30,577 bases of DNA from CAYVNU01 sp964453265 (GTDB taxonomy: Bacteria; Patescibacteriota; Doudnabacteria; UBA920). Position numbers and translations under genes: made by a program. This document shows, one piece after another, positions 14,394 to 22,585 of the stretch (position 1 is the stretch's first letter; each line of letters opens with the position of its first letter). Location of the stretch: the NCBI GenBank assembly GCA_964453265.1, contig CAYVNU010000013.1:1-30577 (forward strand), in the 5' to 3' direction. Below the pieces are notes generated by a model. The model was given only the letters and a program-made list of their open reading frames with translations, had not been told where the DNA came from and ran no database searches.

Positions 14394-15221
14394 ATGGATT
14401 GGCAAACTTTTGGACACGAAAAAAATAAACATCTTTTGGAAATCCAGTTAAATTCTAATTTACTTTTTGGTAGTTTTTTATTTATGGGTCCCGCAGGTAT
14501 TGGTAAAAAAACTTTAGCATTGGAATTAGCCACTAAGCTTTTAAACAATAATAGACTCAAAGGGCACCCGGATTTTTTGTATATGGATTCTGGTGTGGTG
14601 GGGGTTGATGAAGTAAGGGATTTTATTGAATCTTTAAATCAAAAACCTTTTATTGCAAACAGTAAAGTTGCAATTATTGATAATGCGGAAAACTTAAATT
14701 TAGAAAGCTTAAACGGACTTTTGAAATCTATTGAAGAGCCTAAACCAAACACATCAATATTTATTATTTCTTCAGCTAAGTTATTGCCAACAATTCAGTC
14801 AAGATGTCAAATTAGTCATTTTAAGAAATTTACCGTAAAACAGTTGCAGGATTATTGTAAAGATTTAAATCTTGAAGTTATAGCAGAATACTTAGCTTTA
14901 AGTTTTGGTAGTATTGGTAGGCTTAAACAGTTTTTAGAAGACAAAAGTTTGTTTGTAAGAGCACAAAATAATTTAAAATTGTTTAAAAATTTGATTAAGG
15001 CAAATAATGCGGAAAAACTTTCTATGATCTCAAATTTTTCCGAAGAAGATATAGAGAGTCTGAAAGATTCAATTTTATCTTGGATTTTTTATTCCATAGA
15101 GAATTTGTCAGTAACCCCTGATAAATTTACAAATACTAAAAGCTTACTAATTGCATACAGCAGTTTAAATTCTAATAAAAATAAAAAGTTAATTTTGCAA
15201 AACCTTTTTTTAAATTTATGA
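14394..15221 (+). CDS. holB: DNA polymerase III clamp-loader subunit delta prime-like
   Basis: 275-aa AAA+ protein of the clamp loader that places the beta clamp on DNA. Walker A G32-T40 (GPAGIGKKT) is intact, the Walker B-like strand is VAIIDNAE (92-99), a helix GLLKSIEEP follows, and the SRC motif is at 136-138. The zinc-binding cysteines of DnaX are absent and the protein is short, so delta prime is favoured over gamma/tau. An intact P-loop is common in bacterial delta prime outside the enterics. Its TGA overlaps the start of the next gene (ATGA at 15218). Confidence 0.87.
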   Translation: MDWQTFGHEKNKHLLEIQLNSNLLFGSFLFMGPAGIGKKTLALELATKLLNNNRLKGHPDFLYMDSGVVGVDEVRDFIESLNQKPFIANSKVAIIDNAENLNLESLNGLLKSIEEPKPNTSIFIISSAKLLPTIQSRCQISHFKKFTVKQLQDYCKDLNLEVIAEYLALSFGSIGRLKQFLEDKSLFVRAQNNLKLFKNLIKANNAEKLSMISNFSEEDIESLKDSILSWIFYSIENLSVTPDKFTNTKSLLIAYSSLNSNKNKKLILQNLFLNL

Positions 15222-16288
15222 TTTTAAAATATGTTAAGTTCTTATTAATTATTGCATCTGTTAGCTTTCTTTCCGCTTCTTGTAATCTGTTAAATAAAGC
15301 AACATATTCAGGGATTGTTAAAACTGTGAACGGTGGAGCGGATTGGCAGTTTGCCAACAATTTAAAAAGTCCGCAAGTCGGTAGCCTTTCAGGATTAAAT
15401 ATTTCCAAAATTTATATTGATCCGCTAAATCATGAAATTATTTATGCCTCGGCATATAATGGCGGTTTTTATAAGTCGGAAGATTCAGGCGCGAGTTGGT
15501 CAAGAATATTGTCAAAAATTTTAGTTTACGATTTTGCCTTTGACCCGACTGATAGCAAAATAATTTATGCGGCCGGATTTTTTGCCGATCATGGTAAAAT
15601 TTTAAAAACTACTGACGGTGGAAGTTCATGGCAAGAAATTTACAATGAGGCAACTAATCAAAATCCGGTTAGAAACATTGCTATAAACCCAGTACAAAAA
15701 AATCAGATTGTCGCTGGTACGGAGTTCGGAACAATTATTAAGAGTTTAGATGGCGGAAATAACTGGCAATTAGTAAAAGATTTTGAAGGAAGAGTAAATA
15801 GAATTTTGTGGCAAAGTAATAATGTTTATGTGTTAATAAAAAGCAAAGGGCTTTTTAAAGCCACGGGTTTTGTAGATAATTTTCAGGAATTAACCGGTAA
15901 TTTAGGTAAGGGTGTTTCAATTGCGGGAATTGCTTTGCCCTTTAATGGCAATCCGGTATATAATCAAGTTTACGTAGATAATTTAACCACTTCTCTAATA
16001 TATTTAACAACAGAAAAAGGTGTTTATAAAACAATAGATGAAGGTAAAAATTGGTTATATTTGCAATTGCCAAAAAAACCAGAGGAAGGCAATCCTAAAC
16101 CTATTGTTCTTTCAAAAACTTCCAGTAATATTGTATATACAGCCGTCGGCTCTACTATATATAAGTCGGTTGATGCAGGAAGTTCCTGGCAAACTCAAAG
16201 TATTGCCACAAATGGATATATAAATTATATTGCAATAGACCCATTTTTGCCGCAAATTAATTACGCCGGAATTTACGTTAATCAATAA
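15218..16288 (+). CDS. Lipoprotein with Asp-box (BNR) beta-propeller, Ycf48/sortilin-like
   Basis: 356 aa. The N-terminus is a lipoprotein signal: a hydrophobic core, then LSAS-C22. The rest is a beta-propeller built from Asp-box motifs (S/T-x-D-x-G-x-x-W): NGGADW, SEDSGASW, TTDGGSSW, SLDGGNNW, TIDEGKNW and SVDAGSSW, with the paired IYA/VYTAVG strands. Relatives include the Ycf48 assembly factor and the VPS10 domain, but a photosystem role makes no sense here; a surface-exposed binding or scaffolding protein is the safe reading. It overlaps holB by 4 bp and is followed 14 bp later by frr. Confidence 0.82.
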   Translation: MILKYVKFLLIIASVSFLSASCNLLNKATYSGIVKTVNGGADWQFANNLKSPQVGSLSGLNISKIYIDPLNHEIIYASAYNGGFYKSEDSGASWSRILSKILVYDFAFDPTDSKIIYAAGFFADHGKILKTTDGGSSWQEIYNEATNQNPVRNIAINPVQKNQIVAGTEFGTIIKSLDGGNNWQLVKDFEGRVNRILWQSNNVYVLIKSKGLFKATGFVDNFQELTGNLGKGVSIAGIALPFNGNPVYNQVYVDNLTTSLIYLTTEKGVYKTIDEGKNWLYLQLPKKPEEGNPKPIVLSKTSSNIVYTAVGSTIYKSVDAGSSWQTQSIATNGYINYIAIDPFLPQINYAGIYVNQ

Positions 16289-16302
16289 TTAAAACATATT
16301 AT

Positions 16303-16860
16303 ATGATAGATAGCATTATTAGTAACCATAAAGCAGAGTTTGAAAAAGTAATAGATCACTATTTACACGACCTTTCTGGAATTCGTACCGGACGCGCTAA
16401 CCCGGCTCTTTTAAATACGGTTATGGTAGAAAGTTATGGGGCAAAAATGCCCCTTGAGCATGTTGCCTCAGTTACTGTACAAGATGCAAAAACCTTAGCC
16501 ATAAGTCCTTGGGACAAAGGTCAAATGCAAGCAATTGAAAAGGCGATTCAGATTGCAAATTTAGGTTTTAATCCTTCTAGTGATGGTAATGTTATAAGAA
16601 TTATTTTGCCTTCATTAAATGAAGAGCGTAGGCGTGAAATGGTTAAGTTGGTTGGTCAGACAGAAGAAAAGGCCAGAATTGGAATTCGTAATGTTCGTGA
16701 GACTATAATTAAGGCGATGAAAAAAGAAGAAACTGACGGAAAAATTAGTAAAGACGACTTAACTCACGGCCAAAAAAAGTTACAAGAAAGTATAGATAAA
16801 TACAACGATGAAATTAAAAGGCACGCGGAAGTTAAAGAAAAAGAAATAATGACAGTTTAA
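16303..16860 (+). CDS. frr: Ribosome recycling factor
   Basis: 185 aa, the full family length. With EF-G it splits the post-termination ribosome. Visible hallmarks are LSGIRTGRANPALL near the N-terminus (the conserved R-T-G-R-A), SPWDKGQMQAIEKAI, GNVIRIILPSLNEERRRE, and the C-terminal KYNDEIKRHAEVKEKEI helix. No strong SD is visible before the ATG. It sits in the run frr-unknown-rseP-proS; frr next to rseP is a common bacterial neighbourhood. Confidence 0.97.
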   Translation: MIDSIISNHKAEFEKVIDHYLHDLSGIRTGRANPALLNTVMVESYGAKMPLEHVASVTVQDAKTLAISPWDKGQMQAIEKAIQIANLGFNPSSDGNVIRIILPSLNEERRREMVKLVGQTEEKARIGIRNVRETIIKAMKKEETDGKISKDDLTHGQKKLQESIDKYNDEIKRHAEVKEKEIMTV

Positions 16861-16864
16861 TTTT

Positions 16865-17251
16865 ATGGCTGAAATTTTCTCCAGCAGAATAAGGTTTGAA
16901 TTAAAGGACCGAGAAAATGAATTTTTTGCATTAATAGATTCCATTGATAAAAATATTAGAGTGATGGAAGAAATATTTTCTCATGAGCCTAAAAATTTTA
17001 AACAAAATGTGTTTGTTTTTACAGAAAAAATAATAGGCCACTCCGAAAGAGATTTTGCTAATATTGTTATTAAAACTACAGATTGTATTAGAGATTATAT
17101 AGCAAAAGACAAAACTCAATTTGAGGTTGTAAATGAACTTTGGGTAAAATTATTAAATAATTTAAAAAGCTCTACTTTTGGGGAAGTTTTGCAAGCCGTT
17201 AAAGAATTTAAAGAAAAACTAACAGAAATTGCAATAGAAAAAAATTTATGA
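16865..17251 (+). CDS. Uncharacterised helical protein between frr and rseP
   Basis: 128 aa, no signal peptide or membrane segment, no cysteine pair or known motif except a likely all-helical fold rich in Glu/Lys/Phe (for example ENEFFALIDSIDKNIRVMEE). It starts 4 bp after frr, and its TGA overlaps the rseP ATG (17248), so it is translated as part of this operon. I do not recognise the family. Confidence 0.8.
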   Translation: MAEIFSSRIRFELKDRENEFFALIDSIDKNIRVMEEIFSHEPKNFKQNVFVFTEKIIGHSERDFANIVIKTTDCIRDYIAKDKTQFEVVNELWVKLLNNLKSSTFGEVLQAVKEFKEKLTEIAIEKNL

Positions 17252-18387
17252 TTTTGACAATATTAATTTTTATAGGGATTTTAGCTATTCTTGTTTTAGT
17301 TCATGAGTTTGGGCATTTTTATGTTGCAAAAAAAAGCGGCATGGTTGTTCATGAGTTTGGATTTGGGTTTCCGCCCAGATTGGTTGGAATTAAAAAAATA
17401 AATAATAAATGGAAAGTGGTCTGGGGACATCAGAAAAGTATTTCAGACTCAGAAATAAATCAAGGTGATGAAAACACGCTTTATTCTATAAATGCTATTC
17501 CTTTAGGCGGTTTTGTAAGAATAATGGGAGAAAATAATGAGTTTGAAGATAATCCTAAAAGCTTTATTAATAAGCCTTTTTGGCCAAGACTTTTTACTTT
17601 AGTGGCGGGTGTGATTATGAACGTTATTTTAGCTTGGTTTTTATTTTCTATTGGTTTTATGGTTGGTTTGCCCGTGGCTATAGATAGTGCCGATCAAATC
17701 CCAAGTGGTGCAAAGTTTAGAGACTCGCAAGTAGCAATTATTGAGGTTGTAAAAGATTTACCGGCAGATAGAGCTGGGTTAAAAGCCGGAGATGTTATTT
17801 TAAAGCTAAATAATCAGCCGATTCAAACAATGCAAGAGGTTAGGGATTATATTAAAAATAACGCCGGATCCCAGATTTTATTTAATATTAATAGAGCAAA
17901 GGAAAATTTGAATATAGAAGTTAGCTCAGTAAAAAATCCGATGCCGGGAGAAGGTCCAACTGGTATAGCTTTGGCAAGTTTGGGGAAAATGAGTTTCCCT
18001 TGGTATTTAGCCCCGTGGGAAGGATTAAAAACTACTGTACTTGCTCTAAAAAATGTAACTATTGGAATTTTTCAATTATTTACAGGAAAATTAGGTTTTT
18101 CTGCTGTGGGCGGGCCTGTAAAAATTGCACAATTAGTTGGGCAAGCCAGACAATCAGGGTTTTTTCATTTGCTGAATTTAACTACAATGCTGTCTCTAAG
18201 CTTGGCAGTCTTAAATATTTTGCCTTTCCCAGCGCTCGACGGCGGCAGAGTCTTATTTTTAATAATTGAAAAAATCCGAGGTAAAAGGAATAACCAAAAA
18301 TTGGAACAATTTGTAAACACCGCCGGCTTTGTATTTTTACTTTTAGTTATGGTGTTAGTAACAATTAAAGATGTAAGAGGAGTTTAA
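17248..18387 (+). CDS. rseP: Site-2 intramembrane metalloprotease (M50)
   Basis: 379 aa. The zinc-binding H19-E-F-G-H23 lies in the first membrane helix (ILVLVHEFGHFY) and the third ligand motif LDGG (D331) lies in LNILPFPALDGGRVLF, in a later helix. A single PDZ domain (about residues 165-215; AGLKAGDVILKLNNQPI) separates them. In well-studied bacteria such enzymes cut anti-sigma factors or remnant signal peptides; the substrate here is unknown. The start overlaps the upstream stop, and proS begins 1 bp after its stop, an often seen rseP-proS order. Confidence 0.94.
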   Translation: MILTILIFIGILAILVLVHEFGHFYVAKKSGMVVHEFGFGFPPRLVGIKKINNKWKVVWGHQKSISDSEINQGDENTLYSINAIPLGGFVRIMGENNEFEDNPKSFINKPFWPRLFTLVAGVIMNVILAWFLFSIGFMVGLPVAIDSADQIPSGAKFRDSQVAIIEVVKDLPADRAGLKAGDVILKLNNQPIQTMQEVRDYIKNNAGSQILFNINRAKENLNIEVSSVKNPMPGEGPTGIALASLGKMSFPWYLAPWEGLKTTVLALKNVTIGIFQLFTGKLGFSAVGGPVKIAQLVGQARQSGFFHLLNLTTMLSLSLAVLNILPFPALDGGRVLFLIIEKIRGKRNNQKLEQFVNTAGFVFLLLVMVLVTIKDVRGV

Positions 18388-18388
18388 A

Positions 18389-20077
18389 ATGAAGCAATCA
18401 AAATATTTTTTAAAAACCAGTAAGACTTTTTCAGAGGAAGATTTAAAAATTATTTCTTCTAAGCTTTTAAAGCAAGCCGGTTACATTCAGGAATCTGTTG
18501 CGGGCAGATACTATTTTTTGCCGATTGGGCAGAGAGTTCAGCAAAGAGTTATTTCAATTGTAAAAAAAGAAATGGACTTGGTGGGCGCTCAAGAAATGAT
18601 AGCTCCAATTTTACATCCTTTAGAATTATGGAAGGAAACAAATAGAACAAGTACCACTGGTTTTGAACTAATGAAAGTTAAAGACAGGAGAGAGTCGGAG
18701 TTTGCTTTGGGAGGGACAGCAGAAGAAATGTTCGTAGATTTAGTTAGAAAGTATCAACTGTCGTACAAAGATTTACCTTTTCAGCTTTACCAATTTTCTC
18801 CGAAATTTCGTGACGAGCTCAGAGCTCGTGGTGGACTTTTGCGTGTACGGGAATTTATTATGAAAGATGGGTATTCTTTCCATAAAGATGAAAATGATTT
18901 TAAAGCTTATTATGAAGAAATGAAACGAGTTTACAGCTCAATTTTTAAAGAAATTGGATTAGAGACAATTATTGTAGAATCAGATAACGGATATATTGGG
19001 GGAGAGTACTGCCACGAATTTGTAGTAGAATCCGAAATTGGGGAAACTAAGTTTTTTGCCACAAAAGAAGGAACTTATGCTGCTCACGAAGACGTCGCTA
19101 AATTTATAAAGTATAAAGAAAGCGGGCAAGAAGAGTTTAAAGAGCGAGAGGATGTAGAGGGTGTTGGAATTATTGGTGTAGAAGAACTGGCCAAGTTTTT
19201 AAATATACCAGTTGAAAAAACTACAAAAACAATTTTATTTGAAACTGAAACCGGAGCAGTTGTTGCCGCGGCCGTAAACGGCATTTATGATGTTAATGAA
19301 AGTAAATTAAAACAAGTAGTTAAATGCGCTGAACTTAAACTTGCCAGTCCAGAAACAGTAAAAAGAGTTACCGGTGCTGAAGTTGGTTATGCCGGCATTT
19401 TAAATTTACCAAAAGATGTGGTAGTTGTAATGGATGACTCTTTAAAAGGCAGAGTAAATTTTGAATGTGGTGCTAACAAGACAAACTATCATTCTATAAA
19501 TATAAATTTTGGTAGAGACATACAAGAACCGGAAAAATTTTATGACATTGCAATGGCTAAGGCCGGTTATAAGTCGTTAAATGGGTCTGAATTAATTGAA
19601 AGACGGGGAATCGAAGTTGGAAACATTTTTCAACTAGGCTATCATTATACAAAATTAATGAAAGGTGCGAATTTTAGGGACGAAGACGGCGTTGAAAAGC
19701 CTTTTTATATGGGTTGTTATGGTATTGGAATTGGTCGTACCATGGCAGCAGTTGTAGAAAAATTCCACGATGAAAAAGGCATAATTTGGCCGGAAAGCGT
19801 GGCCCCATTTAAAGTTCATATTTTGTCGCTTAAAGGCGCGGAAAAAGAAGCGGAAAATTTATATAATACTTTATTAAATGCCGGACTTCCTGTATTATTA
19901 GATGACAGGGATATTAGTGCTGGGGCAAAGTTTGCGGATAGTGACCTAATAGGGATTCCTTATAGAGTAATAGTTTCGCCTAAAACAGTGGAAAAAGAGT
20001 GTGTGGAAATAAAAAAAAGAAACAGCGACAAAAGTGAGTTAGTTAAAATATCGGAAATTGTAAAAAATTTAATTTAG
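18389..20077 (+). CDS. proS: Prolyl-tRNA synthetase, bacterial type
   Basis: 562-aa class II synthetase charging tRNA(Pro). Motif 2 is FRDELRARGGLLRVREF (about 140-156) and motif 3 is GCYGIGIGRTMAAVVEKF (about 442-459). Between them lies the bacterial insertion (editing) domain (about 220-390). The C-terminal anticodon-binding domain includes VLLDDRDISAGAKFADSDLIG. SD AGGAG at 18377-18381 fits the ATG. Unlike gatB and miaA it contains no repeat-derived insert. Confidence 0.97.
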   Translation: MKQSKYFLKTSKTFSEEDLKIISSKLLKQAGYIQESVAGRYYFLPIGQRVQQRVISIVKKEMDLVGAQEMIAPILHPLELWKETNRTSTTGFELMKVKDRRESEFALGGTAEEMFVDLVRKYQLSYKDLPFQLYQFSPKFRDELRARGGLLRVREFIMKDGYSFHKDENDFKAYYEEMKRVYSSIFKEIGLETIIVESDNGYIGGEYCHEFVVESEIGETKFFATKEGTYAAHEDVAKFIKYKESGQEEFKEREDVEGVGIIGVEELAKFLNIPVEKTTKTILFETETGAVVAAAVNGIYDVNESKLKQVVKCAELKLASPETVKRVTGAEVGYAGILNLPKDVVVVMDDSLKGRVNFECGANKTNYHSININFGRDIQEPEKFYDIAMAKAGYKSLNGSELIERRGIEVGNIFQLGYHYTKLMKGANFRDEDGVEKPFYMGCYGIGIGRTMAAVVEKFHDEKGIIWPESVAPFKVHILSLKGAEKEAENLYNTLLNAGLPVLLDDRDISAGAKFADSDLIGIPYRVIVSPKTVEKECVEIKKRNSDKSELVKISEIVKNLI

Positions 20078-20095
20078 AAATACAAAAATCAAAAC

Positions 20096-20159
20096 TATAA
20101 CTATAACGATAACTAAAACAGCTTGCAGGTTATCGTTATTTGTTATCGTTATGGTTATA
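20096..20159. repeat. AT-rich inverted repeat before mreB
   Basis: Arms of 18 bp (20096-20113 and 20142-20159) pair with one mismatch; the core is ATAACGATAAC / GTTATCGTTAT, and a further copy of GTTATCGTTATT sits in the spacer. It fills the proS-mreB gap and ends 7 bp before the mreB ATG. It lacks a U-tract, so it is not a typical terminator. Confidence 0.7.
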
Positions 20160-20166
20160 TTACATT

Positions 20167-21219
20167 ATGTTTGATAAATTCTATCAGCGTTTTAGCAAGG
20201 ATATAGGCATTGATTTAGGCACTGCCAATACTTTAGTGTATGTAAAAGGTAAGGGTATTGTAATAAATGAACCGAGTGTAGTGGCTGTAAATCAGCGCAC
20301 TAAGCAAATTTTAGCTATTGGCAATGAAGCAAGAAAAATGGTTGGCAGAACACCCCCGCATATTGTTGCAACTCGTCCGCTCGTGGACGGTGTGATTTCT
20401 GATTTTGAAGTTACAGAAGCAATGCTTAGGTATTTTATAGACAAAGTACATTCTCAAACTTACGCGTTTTTAAGAAGACCGCGAGTAGTCATTGGCATAC
20501 CTTCCGGGGTTACCGAAGTAGAAAGAAGGGCTGTGCAAGATGCGGCTATTAATGCCGGCGCCAGCAAAGCATATTTGGTGGAAGAACCTATGGCCGCGGC
20601 AATCGGTAGCCGTTTGCCAGTACAGGATGCAACTGGTTGTATGATAGTGGACATTGGTGGCGGCACGGCCGAAATTGCAGTTATATCTTTAGGTGGCATT
20701 GTGGTTTCTAAAAGCATTCGTATAGCAGGGGATGAAATGAATGAGAACATTATTCAATATGCCCGTGAAAATTTTAATTTGCTGTTAGGCGAAAGAACTG
20801 CCGAAGAAGTTAAAATTAAAATCGGATCCGCGTATCCATTACCAGAACCGATGACCGCTAAAATGCGCGGCCGGGACTTAGTTACTGGTTTGCCGAAGGA
20901 AGTTATAATTAGCGACACACAAGTTCGGGAAGCTTTAATGCACAGCCTTAGAATTATTGTAAATAATATAAAAGCTGTAATTGAAGAAATTCCTCCGGAA
21001 TTAATTTCAGATATTTTAGACCGCGGAATAGTTTTGGCCGGAGGAGGTGCGCTGCTTAGAGGATTAGACAAATTAGTGCATGAAACTACTCAAATGCCTA
21101 TTTCGATAGCCGAAGACCCATTAACTTGCGTTGTTAGGGGTGCCGGTGTTTTGGTGGAAGATTTGGAAAATTTAAAAGATGTTTTAGTGCCAGCTGACTT
21201 AGGAAAAATACCCAGGTAA
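20167..21219 (+). CDS. mreB: Rod shape-determining protein MreB
   Basis: 350-aa bacterial actin that forms membrane-bound filaments and guides the elongation wall machinery. Phosphate 1 loop IGIDLGTANT lies at the N-terminus, phosphate 2 is DIGGGTAEIAV (from D162), and the adenosine motif LAGGGALLRGL is near the C-terminus. I chose ATG 20167, since the family begins a few residues before the IGIDLG loop; an upstream in-frame ATG-less extension from 20140 lies within the inverted repeat. First gene of mreB-mreC-mreD-mrdA. Confidence 0.97.
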   Translation: MFDKFYQRFSKDIGIDLGTANTLVYVKGKGIVINEPSVVAVNQRTKQILAIGNEARKMVGRTPPHIVATRPLVDGVISDFEVTEAMLRYFIDKVHSQTYAFLRRPRVVIGIPSGVTEVERRAVQDAAINAGASKAYLVEEPMAAAIGSRLPVQDATGCMIVDIGGGTAEIAVISLGGIVVSKSIRIAGDEMNENIIQYARENFNLLLGERTAEEVKIKIGSAYPLPEPMTAKMRGRDLVTGLPKEVIISDTQVREALMHSLRIIVNNIKAVIEEIPPELISDILDRGIVLAGGGALLRGLDKLVHETTQMPISIAEDPLTCVVRGAGVLVEDLENLKDVLVPADLGKIPR

Positions 21220-21239
21220 TTGGCTAAACACTAAATTTT

Positions 21240-22040
21240 ATGAGGTTTATTTATACAAAAGGTTTTGCTGTTTTTGCTATTGCTTTGGCAATTGTAGTCT
21301 TTTTAATGTTTTTGCAGACAAAAGGTTTTTTTGGGACAATACGCAGTATAATTTTACAAATTCCCAAACCTTTAATTTATGTGGTTAATGGTACAACTAA
21401 GCCGATTACTGGTTTTTTTTATGCGCTTTATCATTTACGTGATATTGCAAATGAAAATTCAAATTTAAAAAGTCAGGTTATTATTTTAAAGCAACAATTG
21501 GTTGGCGCAGATCAGATAGCTAATGAAAATTTAGTTTTGAGAAAAGAACTTGGCATATTAAAAAATACAAAACAAAGTTTAGTTTCTTGTTCAGTGGTTT
21601 CTAGTACAGCGTTTGGGTTTTCAGATTTGGTAACTTTAAATTGTGGTTCTGAAGAAGGTGTTTCAGAAGGACAGGCGGTTATATCGCAGGGTTATTTGGC
21701 GGCAAAAATAATTTATACTTATAAAAATTCCAGTACCGCGCGACTTATAACCAGTTCAAATTTTGTTGCGGATGCAAAAATTAGTAAAACCGGAGCGCCG
21801 GTTCAAGTTGAGGGTTCGTTTGGTTCAGGAATAATTTTAGACAAACTCGCTCAAAATGACCCCTTAGAGAAAGGTTGGTTGGTAGTTACAGCGGGTATTA
21901 ATGACAAAATTCCAAAAAATATTTTAGTTGGGGAAGTGGGGGAGGCATTGTCTTCAGGCAGCGAGTTATTTAAAAAAAGTACATTAGTTTCACCTGTTGA
22001 TTTTAACAATCTAACTTTTGTATTTGTTGTAAAACAATAA
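21240..22040 (+). CDS. mreC: Rod shape-determining protein MreC
   Basis: 266 aa. One N-terminal membrane helix (about 8-25), then a coiled coil (about 60-100, NLKSQVIILKQQ..ENLVLRKEL) and the two six-stranded beta barrels of the periplasmic-side domain (GFSDLVTLNCGSEEGVSEGQ; LVVTAGINDKIPKNILVGEV). It links MreB filaments to PBP2 in the elongasome. It follows mreB by 20 bp. Confidence 0.94.
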   Translation: MRFIYTKGFAVFAIALAIVVFLMFLQTKGFFGTIRSIILQIPKPLIYVVNGTTKPITGFFYALYHLRDIANENSNLKSQVIILKQQLVGADQIANENLVLRKELGILKNTKQSLVSCSVVSSTAFGFSDLVTLNCGSEEGVSEGQAVISQGYLAAKIIYTYKNSSTARLITSSNFVADAKISKTGAPVQVEGSFGSGIILDKLAQNDPLEKGWLVVTAGINDKIPKNILVGEVGEALSSGSELFKKSTLVSPVDFNNLTFVFVVKQ

Positions 22041-22045
22041 AAGGC

Positions 22046-22576
22046 ATGAAGTATTTTTTTTATTTTATAGCTATTATTTTATTATTGTCCGTCGATATTG
22101 GGTTTTTTTCACACCTGAAATTCTTCGGGGTGGTGCCAAATTTAATTTTAGTTTTGTTGGTTGTGTCCGCTTTAGATAGAGAAAGCTTAGAGTGTTTTTT
22201 TATTGCGGTAGTAGGTGGTATATTTTTAGATTTTTATTCCACAAGTTATTTTGGTAGCTTTAGTTTTGCATTTTTGGCAGTGGCGGGTTTTTTGCAGATT
22301 TTGGTAAATAATTTTTTAGTTTTTGACATTGATTGGAAATTAGGAATCGCTGCCTTGGTAGTTTCAACTGTGGCTGTTCATTTATTTATCTATACTTTTA
22401 ATTTGATTGTAATAAGCTTAGGCATTGGCATGGGACAGACCCCATATTTATTAGATAAGACTCAGATTATATCTGAACTAATATACAATTTACTTTTGCT
22501 TTTACCTATTTATAAGTTACTAGACGCTATCAAATATTTTTTAAAAAGTTTATTTTCTCGCAGGCGTAGCATATAA
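22046..22576 (+). CDS. mreD: Rod shape-determining protein MreD
   Basis: 176 aa, five to six membrane helices, with the family's GGIFLDFYSTSYFGSFSFAFLAV region. Sequence conservation is low in this family, so the call leans on position between mreC and mrdA and on topology. SD AAAGG lies 2-3 nt before the ATG. Confidence 0.85.
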   Translation: MKYFFYFIAIILLLSVDIGFFSHLKFFGVVPNLILVLLVVSALDRESLECFFIAVVGGIFLDFYSTSYFGSFSFAFLAVAGFLQILVNNFLVFDIDWKLGIAALVVSTVAVHLFIYTFNLIVISLGIGMGQTPYLLDKTQIISELIYNLLLLLPIYKLLDAIKYFLKSLFSRRRSI

Positions 22577-22585
22577 AAGTTTTTT

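Noticed and set aside
14394..15221. DnaX (gamma/tau) for the clamp-loader gene
   Set aside because: The protein is only 275 aa and lacks the four zinc-binding cysteines of DnaX.
15218..16288. Photosystem II assembly role for the Ycf48-like protein
   Set aside because: Only the Asp-box propeller is shared; there is no sign of photosynthesis in the window.
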